Source of the DNA: Clostridiales bacterium
Lineage (GTDB): Bacteria > Bacillota > Peptococcia > DRI-13 > UBA5745
NCBI GenBank assembly: GCA_009777025.1
Contig: WRMS01000006.1
Span: 1 to 33,092, forward strand
Reading direction: 5' to 3'
DNA: 33,092 nucleotides
Position 1 is the first letter of the stretch. Every line of letters starts with the position of its first letter. The position numbers were made by a program, and so were the translations under genes. Shown piece after piece: positions 7,327 through 16,523 of this stretch. Below the pieces are notes generated by a model. That model was not told the DNA's origin. It searched no databases and saw only the letters and a program-made list of their open reading frames with translations.

Positions 7327-10300
7327 TCAGGCGTTCTGCGCCTCTGCAAGCGCAGGGGATTTGCTCAGGTCCGATAGGGTATTTACCGCTTGCAGCATGA
7401 ATCCGATTACGTTTTGCTCCTCGGGCTTACCCAGTTGAATCACGATTTCCAGCTTTTCCAGCGCATGGAAAGAGACCTTACGCTGAAAACGCTGAACCAG
7501 TTCCATGAGCTCCGGGCTTTTTAAGCCATGATCCCTTGCCATCGTGATCCTGATCCGGCTAGGCTCCTGTATCAGGCCGCTGATCTTTGCTTCTTTTGCG
7601 ATGGCTTTGATCTTCCCGATAGCCAGTAAATTCTCTAAGGGCAGGGGAAGGTCGCCGAAACGGTCGGTCATTTCTTCCCGCAGATCTTCAATGTCTTCCT
7701 CAGTCAGAGCGCTATTGATTCGCTGGTAAAAATCTATTTTCGCACTTTCATCCTCCATGTACGAAGCCGGGATGTAAGCCTTGACCCGAAGGTCGATGGT
7801 TACTGTTTCCAATTCATTTTCAGGCGGATCCGGCAGGGCGTGGCCGGCTTCTTTTTCCATTTTTTTCTTTTTCATGGCGTCTTCCAGCATCCGGCAATAC
7901 ATATCAAAGCCAACCGCCGCAATCTGCCCGTGCTGTTCCATACCCAGTATATTGCCTGCGCCTCGTATTTCCAGATCGCGCATAGCGATTTTATACCCGG
8001 CGCCCAGATCGGTAAACTCCCGGATGGCGGACATCCTCTTCTCCGCAACCTCCGTGATTGTTCTTTCTTTGGTATAGGTCAGGTAAGCATACGCCACTCT
8101 GCTGGTACGCCCGACCCGTCCGCGGATCTGATAGAGCTGCGCCAGCCCCAGACGGTCGGCATGGTCAATGATGACCGTATTGGCGTTGCCGATATCCAGG
8201 CCGGACTCGATGATCGTGGTACAGACAAGCACGTCGATCTCCCCTTCCAGGAAATCAAACATCGTCCGCTCCAGCAGCGTTTCCGGCATTCGCCCATGGG
8301 CGGAAGCCACCCTGGCCTCCGGAACAATGGCTTCAATGCTTTCCCGGACCCGGTCTATATCTTCAATCCTGTTATGCACATAATAAACCTGTCCCCCTCT
8401 GCCCAGTTCCCGCAGGATCGCTTCCCGGACAAGAGGAACGGAGTGTTCCACGACGAAGGTCTGCACCGGATAGCGATCTTCCGGCGCTGTCTCGATCACG
8501 CTCATATCCCGGAGTCCGGACAGGGCCATATGCAGCGTTCGCGGTATAGGCGTGGCTGTCAGTGTCAAAACATCTACAGTTTGCTTGAGTTTTTTGATTT
8601 TTTCCTTATGAGAGACGCCAAAGCGCTGTTCTTCATCCACAACCAGCAGCCCAAGATTTTTGAATTTCACATCAGCGGACAAGATCCTGTGCGTTCCAAT
8701 CAGGATATCCACTTTTCCCTGCCCCAGCCGTTTCACTGTGTCTTTCTGCTCAGCGGAACGCCGGAAACGGTTGAGCACCGCCACTTCCATAGCGAAGCCG
8801 TCGAAACGCTCCCGGAAAGTGGTATAGTGCTGCTGGGCTAAAACCGTTGTAGGTACTAAAATCGCCACCTGCTTGCCATCGGCAGCCGCCTTAAAAGCAG
8901 CCCGCATGGCCACTTCCGTTTTGCCATAGCCTACATCGCCGCATAGCAATCGATCCATAGGCCGAGGCTTCTCCATATCCAGCTTGACTTCGTCGATAGA
9001 CCGCAGTTGATCCGGCGTCTCCTCGAAGGGAAAGGATTCCTCGAATTCTCTTTGCCAGGGGCTGTCGTCGCCAAAAGCGATCCCGGGCAGCGCTTCTCTG
9101 GCGGCATAGAGTTCCAATAATTCTTCCGCCATGTCATTTACCGCTTTTCGGGTCTTTGCCTTCACTCGCATCCACTCGCTGCCGCCCAGCCTGGACACCT
9201 TTGGCCTGCTTCCCTCCTGGCCTGTATATTTCTGAAGCAATTCCGCCTGGTCGGTCGGCACATATAAGCGATCGGTTCCGTGGTAATTAATCACCAGATA
9301 ATCCCTTTGCGCCTGATCCACAGTCATATTCTCTATGCCCTGATAACGGCCGATGCCGTAGTTGACGTGAACGATGTAATCCCCCGGCTTAAGGTCTTCC
9401 AGATAGTACTGCTTTTTCCCTTCGCGGAATATCTTCCTGGCCGTCCTTTTCTTCGGTTGAAAATATAATTCATATTCCGTCACGACGGCAAGCTTCAGAC
9501 CGGGCAGGTCAAAACCTGCGGAAGCTTTTCCCGTCATGATAAAGACGCCGCCCCGTTCCGGCTTGAACTCTCCATCAACCCAGGTGCTTTCCATACCATA
9601 GTCTCTTAAGTTTTCCCGAAGGCGCTGGCCGCGTTCCGCGCTGCTTACCAGAATCATTACACAGTACTGTTGCCGCTTCCATTCCTTCAGTTCGTCAGCC
9701 AGAAGCTGGATTTTCTGCAAGAACAGGGACACGCTTTTCGCCGTCACGCCCAAGGTATTGACGTCCTCAAACCATCCCGGCCTTCTGGGAAGTAAAGCTA
9801 AAAATAGAATTCCCTGATCGCCAAGTCGTCTGACAAGCTCGTCCAGCAACAGATAGTTCCGCATCTGCCCCGGGCATATACGGCCTTTCTCCAGCAGATC
9901 CGCGCAGGTTTCACTGTAATCCTTTTCCCAGAGCTGAGCGGCTTCTCTCTGCCTTGAGGGCTCTGTGATGACCGGCGTTACCGGACCTGCAAAATAGTCG
10001 CTGATCAGACAGGCGCGCAGACCGGCATAGGGCAGCAATTGCTCGTGTCCGGGGAAGAACTCATTTTCCCGCAATAGTTCGATCAATTGATCCGCCCTGC
10101 TGCCGTTCCGGATCCCGTCGTCCTCCTCGCTCTCCGCCGCAGCCCTTCTCCTTTTCCTTCTTAAAAGGCTCTTTTTTTCCTCATTCAGTCCGGCTATAAT
10201 GGTCTCCCGCTGCTCCGGGCTAAAGACGCATTCGCTGGCAGGCGCAAGAAGCACCTCATTCATTTTCTCAACGGAGCGCTGGGATTCCGGTGAAAAACCG

Positions 10301-10926
10301 CGAATCGAATCGATTTCGTCGTCAAAGAATTCCAATCTCCAAGGGATCATTGCCGTTGGGCAATAGATATCCAGAATGCCGCCCTTCAGCGCCAATTGCC
10401 CTTTCTCCTCGACTCGCTCCACTCGTTCGTAGCCCCGTTCAATCAACCAGGCGACTAAATCCAGAACCTTTACCACATCGCCTGTTTTCAGAAACCGGAA
10501 TTGCTCCATGAGTTGCTCTTTGGGAAGCAACGTCTTTCTCAGGGCTTCCACTGTCGTCACTACCGCTATAGGCGAATTACCGAGCAGCAATGCTTGCATG
10601 ACTTCCAGGCGCTTCCAGCGGGTTTCTTTGCTTTGCGCCAGTACTTCATAGGAGATGATATCCAAAGCCGGGAAAAAGAGCACCTGATAATCAGGCAACC
10701 AAAAGCTGAGATCGTCGATAATCTCCCTGGTTTTTTGCGTGTTTTCCGCCGTAAATAAAATATTCCTGTCACGGCTTCGGGCGATGGCAGCGCTAAGGAA
10801 TCCCTGTTGCCCTCCCGATACGCCGTGGATAAAATTATGTTTCTGCTCTATATTCTGTTGGATAATAAAACTGTATTCCGTCTGTTCCGTTAAATAGGAC
10901 TGCAGAAGCGATACTCCTGTCGTCAA
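7327..10926 (-). CDS. mfd: transcription-repair coupling factor Mfd, 1199 aa
   Basis: An ATP-dependent DNA translocase that pushes stalled RNA polymerase off the template and recruits UvrA for nucleotide excision repair. Order of parts: UvrB-like N-terminal region (residues 1 to about 340); RNA-polymerase-interacting CarD-like domain near 505-575 (LKPGDYIVHVNYGIGRYQG); helicase lobe 1 with Walker A GDVGYGKTE near 660, DEEQ near 762 and TATPIPRTLHMAL near 790; lobe 2 with VSTIIESG-like VCTTIIESGLDI and GRVGR; and the C-terminal TRCF domain (YIPASYMEDESAKIDFYQRI, near 1050). All parts are intact, and the length is slightly above the usual 1150-1180. The start is a TTG preceded by GGGAG; this ribosome site lies inside the last codons of pth, so the two are probably translationally coupled. 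Confidence 0.97.
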   Translation of the reverse strand: MTTGVSLLQSYLTEQTEYSFIIQQNIEQKHNFIHGVSGGQQGFLSAAIARSRDRNILFTAENTQKTREIIDDLSFWLPDYQVLFFPALDIISYEVLAQSKETRWKRLEVMQALLLGNSPIAVVTTVEALRKTLLPKEQLMEQFRFLKTGDVVKVLDLVAWLIERGYERVERVEEKGQLALKGGILDIYCPTAMIPWRLEFFDDEIDSIRGFSPESQRSVEKMNEVLLAPASECVFSPEQRETIIAGLNEEKKSLLRRKRRRAAAESEEDDGIRNGSRADQLIELLRENEFFPGHEQLLPYAGLRACLISDYFAGPVTPVITEPSRQREAAQLWEKDYSETCADLLEKGRICPGQMRNYLLLDELVRRLGDQGILFLALLPRRPGWFEDVNTLGVTAKSVSLFLQKIQLLADELKEWKRQQYCVMILVSSAERGQRLRENLRDYGMESTWVDGEFKPERGGVFIMTGKASAGFDLPGLKLAVVTEYELYFQPKKRTARKIFREGKKQYYLEDLKPGDYIVHVNYGIGRYQGIENMTVDQAQRDYLVINYHGTDRLYVPTDQAELLQKYTGQEGSRPKVSRLGGSEWMRVKAKTRKAVNDMAEELLELYAAREALPGIAFGDDSPWQREFEESFPFEETPDQLRSIDEVKLDMEKPRPMDRLLCGDVGYGKTEVAMRAAFKAAADGKQVAILVPTTVLAQQHYTTFRERFDGFAMEVAVLNRFRRSAEQKDTVKRLGQGKVDILIGTHRILSADVKFKNLGLLVVDEEQRFGVSHKEKIKKLKQTVDVLTLTATPIPRTLHMALSGLRDMSVIETAPEDRYPVQTFVVEHSVPLVREAILRELGRGGQVYYVHNRIEDIDRVRESIEAIVPEARVASAHGRMPETLLERTMFDFLEGEIDVLVCTTIIESGLDIGNANTVIIDHADRLGLAQLYQIRGRVGRTSRVAYAYLTYTKERTITEVAEKRMSAIREFTDLGAGYKIAMRDLEIRGAGNILGMEQHGQIAAVGFDMYCRMLEDAMKKKKMEKEAGHALPDPPENELETVTIDLRVKAYIPASYMEDESAKIDFYQRINSALTEEDIEDLREEMTDRFGDLPLPLENLLAIGKIKAIAKEAKISGLIQEPSRIRITMARDHGLKSPELMELVQRFQRKVSFHALEKLEIVIQLGKPEEQNVIGFMLQAVNTLSDLSKSPALAEAQNA

Positions 10927-10929
10927 ACT

Positions 10930-11559
10930 CTATTCTCCCTCCCCGCGCGTTGTCGTCCTGTTCCCCAAGCCCTCATCCTCTGCAGACGCTAAGGCAAGAT
11001 CTGTGGCGTTATACTTATTCATTGCCTGCACGCATCCTTCGTTCAGCCAGCAGAAGATCCCTTCGGCGGCTATTCTCAGGACTTGATCCAGTATAGCTCT
11101 TTCTTCCGGGGAGAAGGCCTGCAAGACATAGGCTTCCGCAGTTAACAGCCCCGGACGTCCAATGCCGATTTTCAACCGGTCATACTGGTCCGAGCCAAGG
11201 CTGGCTGTGATCGATTTGAGTCCCTTGTGTCCCCCTGTGCCGCCGCCGGTTTTAAAGCGCATTCTGCCAAGGGGCATATCCAGATCGTCATGGACAATGA
11301 TAAAATCTTCTACGTTATTTTTATAAAAATGGATCAATTCCCATACGGGATTTCCGCTCAGGTTCATATAGGCCTGCGGTTTCACTAGCAAAAGGCGGTC
11401 TGCGCCGGCGCTTGCCTGCCGGACCAGAGCCTGTCCTTGTTTTTTTTCCTTTCCGGCGCCCCATAGAGACGCCAGATGATCGATCATCATAAAACCGGCG
11501 TTATGCCGGGTATGCGCATAGGCTAAACCGGGATTCCCCAGTCCTACAATCAGTTTCAA
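10930..11559 (-). CDS. pth: peptidyl-tRNA hydrolase, 209 aa
   Basis: Releases tRNA from peptidyl-tRNAs dropped by the ribosome. The sequence begins MKLIVGLGNPGLAYAHTRHNAGF, with the catalytic His at position 19, followed by the family segments AYMNLSG, VHDDLDMPLG (catalytic Asp region) and RLKIGIGRP. In the substrate-binding loop GGHKGLKS a Lys replaces the Asn found in the E. coli enzyme; I believe non-Asn residues here occur in some other Bacillota. The C-terminus is about 15-20 residues longer than usual (LALASAEDEGLGNRTTTRGEGE). It lies 26 bp after prs, and its last codons carry the ribosome site for mfd. Confidence 0.95.
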   Translation of the reverse strand: MKLIVGLGNPGLAYAHTRHNAGFMMIDHLASLWGAGKEKKQGQALVRQASAGADRLLLVKPQAYMNLSGNPVWELIHFYKNNVEDFIIVHDDLDMPLGRMRFKTGGGTGGHKGLKSITASLGSDQYDRLKIGIGRPGLLTAEAYVLQAFSPEERAILDQVLRIAAEGIFCWLNEGCVQAMNKYNATDLALASAEDEGLGNRTTTRGEGE

Positions 11560-11585
11560 CAGCCGCCTCCCTGTGTGCTTGCATT

Positions 11586-12533
11586 CTACAAAAAGAGTTT
11601 GCTGACGGAAATGTTCTCATGGATACGAATGATCGCTTCCCCGATCAGCGGCGCCGTGGAAATGGTTTTGATATTATCGGCCTGCTTTTCCTTCCCGATG
11701 GGTATCGTGTTCGTCACAACGAGTTCCGTCAGGACGGAACTCTGTATCCGTTCGACAGCCGGGCCGGACAGCACGGCGTGGGTGCAGCAGGCTAAGACCT
11801 CTCTCGCACCATTTTTCAACAATTCCTCGGCGCCTAGGGTAATGGTCCCCGCCGTATCGATGATATCATCGATGATGATGGTGACCTTGTCCTTCACTTC
11901 GCCGATGATATGCATAATCTCCGACACATTCGGTTCCGGACGCCGTTTATCAATGATTGCCAGCGGCGCCTGGAGTTTTTCCGCCAGTCCCCTGGCTCTG
12001 GCGACGCCTCCCACATCCGGGGAAACGACCACTACATCTTTCCTGTCAAAGCGACCCAAAAAATACTCCGCCATCAGGTTAACCGTACTGAGATGATCTA
12101 CCGGGATGTCAAAGAAACCTTGTATCTGCCCGGCGTGAAGGTCGACGGCCAGCACTCTGTCCGCTCCCGCCGTAACCAGGAGATTGGCGATCAGTTTGGC
12201 GGTAATCGGATCCCGTGCTTTACTTTTTCTGTCCTGTCTGGCATATCCATAGTAAGGCAGTACAGCGGTGATTCGCATGGCTGAGGCGCGAAGCAGGGCG
12301 TCGATCATAATCAGCAGCTCGATTAGGTTATCATTGACAGGGGTACAGGTAGGCTGAATGATAAAGCAATCCGCGCCGCGGACGCTTTCTCCTATGCCTA
12401 CGTCGATCTCGCCGTCACGAAAGGTGGAAACTGTAGCATGGCTTAGCTCCATACCCAGGTATTCGGTAATTTCTGAAGCGAGCTGGGGGTTGGCGTTTCC
12501 GGTGAAAATTTTGATATTCTTGTATCTGACCAT
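11586..12533 (-). CDS. prs: ribose-phosphate pyrophosphokinase (PRPP synthetase), 315 aa
   Basis: Makes PRPP from ribose 5-phosphate and ATP for purine, pyrimidine, NAD, histidine and tryptophan synthesis. Visible hallmarks are [13 protein letters not shown] at the start, [23 protein letters not shown], the [10 protein letters not shown] flexible-loop region, [19 protein letters not shown], and the PRPP-binding loop DDIIDTAGT near residue 221 (Ile where many have Met). The track gives 348 aa from 12632, but those extra 33 residues overlap the end of glmU and look non-native. ATG 12533 has AGGAGG at good spacing, right after the glmU stop, and gives the standard length of 315. Confidence 0.96.
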   Translation of the reverse strand: MVRYKNIKIFTGNANPQLASEITEYLGMELSHATVSTFRDGEIDVGIGESVRGADCFIIQPTCTPVNDNLIELLIMIDALLRASAMRITAVLPYYGYARQDRKSKARDPITAKLIANLLVTAGADRVLAVDLHAGQIQGFFDIPVDHLSTVNLMAEYFLGRFDRKDVVVVSPDVGGVARARGLAEKLQAPLAIIDKRRPEPNVSEIMHIIGEVKDKVTIIIDDIIDTAGTITLGAEELLKNGAREVLACCTHAVLSGPAVERIQSSVLTELVVTNTIPIGKEKQADNIKTISTAPLIGEAIIRIHENISVSKLFL

Positions 12534-12543
12534 TTTACCCTCC

Positions 12544-13956
12544 TCAAGCGTTTGCCGAATGTTTTGCCCTTTTCCATCCGATAATGTTCTTCTGTCTCCC
12601 CCGGGCGATGCCCAATGCCTCAGCCGGTACATCCTCGGTGATGGTGGAACCGGCGGCGGTATACGCGCCCTCGCCCACAGTAACCGGCGCTACCAGATTG
12701 CTATTGCTCCCGATGAAAGCATCTGCGCCGATGATCGTCTGATGCTTATCCTTCCCGTCATAATTGCAGGTAATGGTTCCTGCGCCGACATTGACTCTCT
12801 CTCCGACGAAGCAGTCTCCCATGTAGCTCAGATGGGGCACTTTCGCGCCGGGGGCAATGATCGCTTTTTTCATTTCCACAAATGTTCCGGCTTTCGCGCC
12901 GTCTCCCAGCACACAGCCCGGGCGGAGATAGGTATAGGGCCCGACGTCGCAGCGATTGCCAATCTCGCATTCCATAGCCGTGGTTTGGTTGATCGTACTC
13001 TCGTCGCCGATACGGCAGTCTGTGATTCTGCTTCGCGGGCCGATAACGCAGGATTTGCCGATAACCGTCTGCCCGAAGATCTGGCATCCTGTCTCAATAA
13101 AGCTATCCCGTCCGATTTCTACAAAGGGGCCAATGATGGTAGCGGCCGGTTCTTCCACCGTTACCCCTTCCCGCATATGCCCTTCCAATATCCGATGGCG
13201 GAGCAGGTCCTGGGCTTTGGCTAATTGCAGCCGGTCATTGATTCCCAGCGCTTCCTCCGCGTCATGGGTCTGCCAGGAAACGACGGCTTGCCCCTGTCCG
13301 CTTAGCCAGGCAATCACATCGGTCAGATAATACTCGCCCTGGGCATTGACAGGGCGGATCTCCTCCAGTGCCTTTGCCAGCCAGTCTATATCGAAGGCAT
13401 AAGCGCCAACGTTGATCTCGTTGACTTTCTGCTGGGCCGCATCAGCGTCCTTCTCTTCCACAATGGCGACGACCCGGTCCCCTTCTTTGATGATCCGGCC
13501 ATAGCCCTCCGGCTTATCAAACAAAGCCGTCAGCACCGCGGCCGCAGCTCCCGTCTCTCTGCGTGTATTTCGCAGGCAGGTCAGCGTCTCGCCGGTCAGT
13601 AAGGGTGTATCCCCGTATACCACGAGACATTCCTCTATGCCGCTTTCGCGATAGGCCATCAGTTCCGGCAAAGCCATCCGCAGCGCATGTCCCGTACCCA
13701 GCTGCTTTTCCTGATAAACCGGCTTGATCCGCCCTTTCAGCGCCTCTTCGACCTGTGCGGCGCCATGACCAAGCACCGCCAGGATGTTGCTTGCGCCTGC
13801 CTGTTCTAAAGCCCGTATCACAAAGCGGATCATGGGCTCTCCCAGGAGAGGATGGAGTACCTTGGGCAGATCGGATTTCATGCGGACGCCCATACCTGCG
13901 GCAAGGATCACTGCGGCTGACTTCGTATCCTTTCTAACCATACCTTCGTTCGCCAT
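12544..13956 (-). CDS. glmU: bifunctional GlmU (GlcNAc-1-P uridyltransferase / GlcN-1-P acetyltransferase), 470 aa
   Basis: Catalyses the last two steps to UDP-GlcNAc, the precursor of peptidoglycan and wall polymers. The N-terminal pyrophosphorylase domain shows [19 protein letters not shown] (residues 18-35), VYGDTPLL and a GxGEYYLTD-like segment [10 protein letters not shown]. The C-terminal left-handed beta-helix (about 260 to the end) has hexapeptide repeats and the acetyltransferase segment [23 protein letters not shown], followed by [16 protein letters not shown] and [13 protein letters not shown]. The track starts at 13989, but ATG 13956 has AGGAGG 8 nt upstream, avoids overlap with ispE, and gives a typical length. 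The stop TGA abuts the prs ribosome site. Confidence 0.97.
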   Translation of the reverse strand: MANEGMVRKDTKSAAVILAAGMGVRMKSDLPKVLHPLLGEPMIRFVIRALEQAGASNILAVLGHGAAQVEEALKGRIKPVYQEKQLGTGHALRMALPELMAYRESGIEECLVVYGDTPLLTGETLTCLRNTRRETGAAAAVLTALFDKPEGYGRIIKEGDRVVAIVEEKDADAAQQKVNEINVGAYAFDIDWLAKALEEIRPVNAQGEYYLTDVIAWLSGQGQAVVSWQTHDAEEALGINDRLQLAKAQDLLRHRILEGHMREGVTVEEPAATIIGPFVEIGRDSFIETGCQIFGQTVIGKSCVIGPRSRITDCRIGDESTINQTTAMECEIGNRCDVGPYTYLRPGCVLGDGAKAGTFVEMKKAIIAPGAKVPHLSYMGDCFVGERVNVGAGTITCNYDGKDKHQTIIGADAFIGSNSNLVAPVTVGEGAYTAAGSTITEDVPAEALGIARGRQKNIIGWKRAKHSANA

Positions 13957-13981
13957 CGCTGCGGCCTCCTTTATGATAAGT

Positions 13982-14947
13982 TCAACCATACACTCTATCG
14001 TTCAGATCCGTTTCGTCCAGCGTCTTTGCCAACAGGATCAAAGGGAGTCCGCTGTCCCAGCCGATCCCCAGCCTGCGCGCCACGCGCAGCCTCTCCGCAA
14101 GTTGCCGCGCAGATCCTTCATCCGGGAAATAAACCGCCAGCGTAGAGCCGCTGCCGCACAACATGACCTTGCCGCAACGAACATCGATCCGCGCCAGTTC
14201 TTCTTCTATCCATTGTTTGTATGTAGACAGCCTCTTCTCCATCAGAAAAGCCGGTTTTTCCAAGTCATTGTCCATATTCGCCCAAATGTGTTCCGGCTTG
14301 TTGTCCCGCAAGCCTTCCAGTAGCAAGGCAAGGGAAGCGCCGGCGCCGCTAAGATCTGTTTCTTGCGTTGTACGGAGATGGTCCCAGTTGTCATACACGG
14401 CCTTCGTTGACATGCCGAAAGCCGGCTTAACTAACACAATCCACAGGGACGGCCCCGGATTCGCAGGCCTTAGCTTTTCGCCGCGACCGCAGCCAACCGC
14501 CGCAAGGGGCTGAAGGCAGAAGGCAACGTCCGATCCAAGCTTGGCGGCGAAATCCGTCAGAACCTCCATACCCAAATCAAGCGCAAACAGCCTGTCGATA
14601 CCTGTTAGCACAGCCGCCGCGTCGGCGCTGCCGCCGCCAAGCCCGGCATTCAGCGGGATCCGTTTATACAGCCGGATACGTATGCCGCCGATCCGGTCCG
14701 GAAATGCGTTCCGCAGCATATCCGCAGCCTGCCAGGCCAAGTTTCTGTTGTCTTCCGGCAGATCCTTAGCCGCTGGGCCTTCGCATGAAAGCGCGACGCC
14801 ATCCTTTGCTTTGCTGAGAACTACCGTATCATACAGAAATATACCACGAAACAGCGTTTCTATCCCGTGATAGCCATCCGGCCTTTTTTCTTTAATCTCC
14901 AGACGCATATTTACTTTCGCAAAGGCCCGTACAGTGACGCGCTCCAT
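13982..14947 (-). CDS. ispE: 4-diphosphocytidyl-2-C-methyl-D-erythritol kinase, 321 aa
   Basis: ATP-dependent kinase of the MEP pathway to isopentenyl diphosphate. It is a GHMP kinase: AFAKVNMRLEIKEKRPDGYHGIETLF at the N-terminus (with the conserved Lys and the DGYH segment) and the glycine-rich ATP loop NAGLGGGSADAAAVL near residue 100. Later come the VLVKPAFGMSTKAVYD and MLCGSGSTLAVYF segments typical of IspE. At 321 aa it is longer than the usual 280-300. An AAGGAAT/GAAGG purine region precedes the ATG. It is first in the minus-strand run and lies 25 bp before glmU. Its presence implies isoprenoids are made by the MEP route. Confidence 0.95.
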   Translation of the reverse strand: MERVTVRAFAKVNMRLEIKEKRPDGYHGIETLFRGIFLYDTVVLSKAKDGVALSCEGPAAKDLPEDNRNLAWQAADMLRNAFPDRIGGIRIRLYKRIPLNAGLGGGSADAAAVLTGIDRLFALDLGMEVLTDFAAKLGSDVAFCLQPLAAVGCGRGEKLRPANPGPSLWIVLVKPAFGMSTKAVYDNWDHLRTTQETDLSGAGASLALLLEGLRDNKPEHIWANMDNDLEKPAFLMEKRLSTYKQWIEEELARIDVRCGKVMLCGSGSTLAVYFPDEGSARQLAERLRVARRLGIGWDSGLPLILLAKTLDETDLNDRVYG

Positions 14948-15130
14948 CCTTCGATTCCTTTACCTACGCATATGGCGCTGCGAGTATAACAATTGTAATA
15001 GCCGATGCGTCTTTCTTCGGATCGGCTACGGATTCAGTCTGCGATTTAGCCAGGATATTTCCTTCCTCAATTGTACGTGTTTTTGCCTGATTTTTCAATA
15101 ATAAGTTTTGTTTTGTTTTGTTCGGTTTCG

Positions 15131-15160
15131 TTGACAATGTATAATATGATTGAGTATTAT
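15131..15160 (+). promoter_or_regulatory. promoter for the AT-rich membrane-protein cassette
   Basis: A perfect TTGACA (15131-15136) and TATTAT (15155-15160) are separated by 18 bp, giving a leader of about 65 nt before the first gene. The divergent spacer from 14948 also contains a GTTTT-rich run and a small hairpin at 14999-15028 (TAGCCGAT...ATCGGCTA), but no clear promoter for ispE was found. Confidence 0.6.
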
Positions 15161-15229
15161 AAATAGGAGATAAAGCAGCTCAGACACATTTGCGGTCGCA
15201 CCCTCCCATCAAGGAGTTAGGAGGTAACT

Positions 15230-15604
15230 ATGGATAAAATTATAAATCTACTCGTTTCCATCAACAATAACCATTTTCGGCGTTATCTGTTCGTGCTTTT
15301 GCCTCTGTTAACGGTTTTGATTTCCCTATATAATATTGTAGATTTCTTACCCGAAAACCAGTTCTATGCCAGCGGAAGCATTGTAGTAATCATAATGGCT
15401 GCTTATTTCTCTATTCTGTACTGGGTATCCCATCGAAGAGATTTATTTTGCATGACTTCACTCATGATTTTTTTTCTTTGTTCGATCTTCAATTTTATTG
15501 CTAACCGTGTATATGCATTTATCAATGTTTTGATGTTAACGTTACTTATTGCTGTCTTTATCATCACAATGTTCGTTCGGTTTTCTCCACGTCGATACGG
15601 ATAA
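15230..15604 (+). CDS. small four-TM membrane protein, copy A1, 124 aa (unknown family)
   Basis: Not recognised. It begins MDKIINLLVSINNNHFRRYLFVLLPLLTV, an amphipathic start leading into the first membrane segment. Four hydrophobic segments follow, and the protein ends in a conserved basic tail VRFSPRRYG. A second copy at 16102 shares the first 25 residues and the last 9 almost exactly, while the middle has diverged. The ATG has the strong site TTAGGAGGTAACT. Codon use is clearly AT-richer than in the flanking operons, suggesting acquisition from elsewhere. Possible roles include immunity or an accessory membrane subunit, but nothing in the sequence decides this. Confidence 0.75.
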   Translation: MDKIINLLVSINNNHFRRYLFVLLPLLTVLISLYNIVDFLPENQFYASGSIVVIIMAAYFSILYWVSHRRDLFCMTSLMIFFLCSIFNFIANRVYAFINVLMLTLLIAVFIITMFVRFSPRRYG

Positions 15605-15654
15605 AGCAACCCTTGACATGACAGGGAGGGCATTCAAATGATCGCTGTTATGAT
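15573..15654 (+). repeat. 82-bp direct repeat, left copy (right copy 16442-16523)
   Basis: From TCGTTCGGTTTTCTCC to ATGATCGCTGTTATGAT, the end of A1, the 33-bp spacer and the start of the next ORF appear identical to 16442-16523, offset by 869 bp. Perfect identity in a spacer points to recent duplication or gene conversion. Confidence 0.85.
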
Positions 15655-15793
15655 TATTTATATTTGTTTCCTCCTATTTTACATACGCTTTCAAATATCT
15701 ACTATTGTTAAGCTCAGAAATAATCTAAAGAAGTATTCCGCAGTATTGCTAATGGAGAGGAGGTCATGGTTTGACGCAAAGAGAGATTATTAA
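15638..15793 (+). pseudogene. truncated copy (B1) of the downstream membrane protein, 51 codons
   Basis: The first 39 codons (MIAVMIIYICFLLFYIRFQISTIVKLRNNLKKYSAVLLM) match the start of the 172-aa protein at 16507-17025, apart from a 3-codon indel and a few substitutions. After SAVLLM the sequences part abruptly, and the frame runs out in ERRSWFDAKRDY before TAA. It keeps a GGGAGGG ribosome site. The break falls exactly where the next ORF's ribosome site (AGGAGG) begins, as expected if a foreign segment was joined there. Only one membrane helix remains, so it is probably a remnant, though a short peptide could still be made. Confidence 0.6.
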
Positions 15794-16088
15794 CTTAACA
15801 ATAGGTGGTTTTTGGACTGTTTACCATTTGACCTATGCGGTAAAAACGCTGATCATGATCAGGAAAAAACGCAGGTCGAAAGAAACTCTCAGTAGTCACA
15901 AATGGATTCGTGCTGTGATCTATGTGGGGTTAGTGTTGGGTTTTCTTGGTTTTTCCATTCCTATCTCATCAATTGTGTATGGCGATTTCTCAAGATTCAT
16001 CGGAGACTCACTACTCCCGGGCGTGTTTTTCTTACCGACATTTATTTTGGTCAGAGGGAAGAAAAGAAAAGAAATGAACGAAAGTTGA
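15771..16088 (+). CDS. small three-TM membrane protein, 105 aa (unknown family)
   Basis: Not recognised. Three hydrophobic segments (INLTIGGFWTVYHLTYAVKTLIMI; WIRAVIYVGLVLGFLGFSIPISSIVYG; LLPGVFFLPTFILV) are separated by the basic loop RKKRRSKETLSSHK, and the protein ends in a lysine-rich tail. It starts at TTG with AGGAGG 7 nt upstream and overlaps the last codons of the truncated B1 copy. It has no second copy in the window and lies between the two A copies, so it is either an insert that split the duplicated unit or the original neighbour of one unit. It is AT-rich like the rest of the cassette. Confidence 0.65.
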   Translation: MTQREIINLTIGGFWTVYHLTYAVKTLIMIRKKRRSKETLSSHKWIRAVIYVGLVLGFLGFSIPISSIVYGDFSRFIGDSLLPGVFFLPTFILVRGKKRKEMNES

Positions 16089-16101
16089 TTTAAGACAGGA
16101 T

Positions 16102-16473
16102 ATGGATAGAATCATCAATCTGCTCGTTTCCATCAACAATAACCATTTCAAGCGATATCTGTTCGTGCTTTTGCCTCTGTTCACGGTTTTGCTTAGCATT
16201 ATAAGAATAAGAGATATCGCCCCGGAAGGATTGTATTTTGCAGGGAACGTGATGCTATTGTTTGCTGCGGTTTTTATGTTCTGTCTGTATTGTTATTCAA
16301 AAAAAAGAGATTTGTTCTGCGTTGTTGCGACAATCGATTTTTTTCTTTTCGCGATACTTCTATTTTTTGTCGACCGCTTGAATATAATAATAGTATTATT
16401 TGCGCTTGCCGGTATCATCTTCATATACATCATCATGTTTCTCGTTCGGTTTTCTCCACGTCGATACGGATAA
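16102..16473 (+). CDS. small four-TM membrane protein, copy A2, 123 aa (paralogue of A1)
   Basis: Paralogue of the protein at 15230: MDRIINLLVSINNNHFKRYLFVLLPLFTVLLS at the start and LVRFSPRRYG at the end are nearly the same, while the middle (YFAGNVMLLFAAVFMFCLYCYSKKRDLFCVV) keeps only the pattern of hydrophobic segments and the RRDLFC/KRDLFC loop. The A1 ribosome site is not retained here. Only a weak AGGA lies close to the ATG, so translation may depend on coupling to the gene ending 13 bp upstream. Conserved ends with a diverged core suggest selection or gene conversion acting differently on termini and membrane core. Function unknown. Confidence 0.75.
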   Translation: MDRIINLLVSINNNHFKRYLFVLLPLFTVLLSIIRIRDIAPEGLYFAGNVMLLFAAVFMFCLYCYSKKRDLFCVVATIDFFLFAILLFFVDRLNIIIVLFALAGIIFIYIIMFLVRFSPRRYG

Positions 16474-16523
16474 AGCAACCCTTGACATGACAGGGAGGGC
16501 ATTCAAATGATCGCTGTTATGAT
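16442..16523 (+). repeat. 82-bp direct repeat, right copy (left copy 15573-15654)
   Basis: Partner of the repeat described at 15573. It spans the A2 end, the intergenic spacer with its GGGAGGG site, and the first codons of the full-length B protein. Confidence 0.85.

Noticed and set aside
7840-8841. 333-aa plus-strand ORF
   Set aside because: Lies opposite the helicase region of mfd; no family features and no support for a start.
12358-13224. 288-aa plus-strand ORF
   Set aside because: Antisense to glmU and the start of prs; translation has no recognisable domain.
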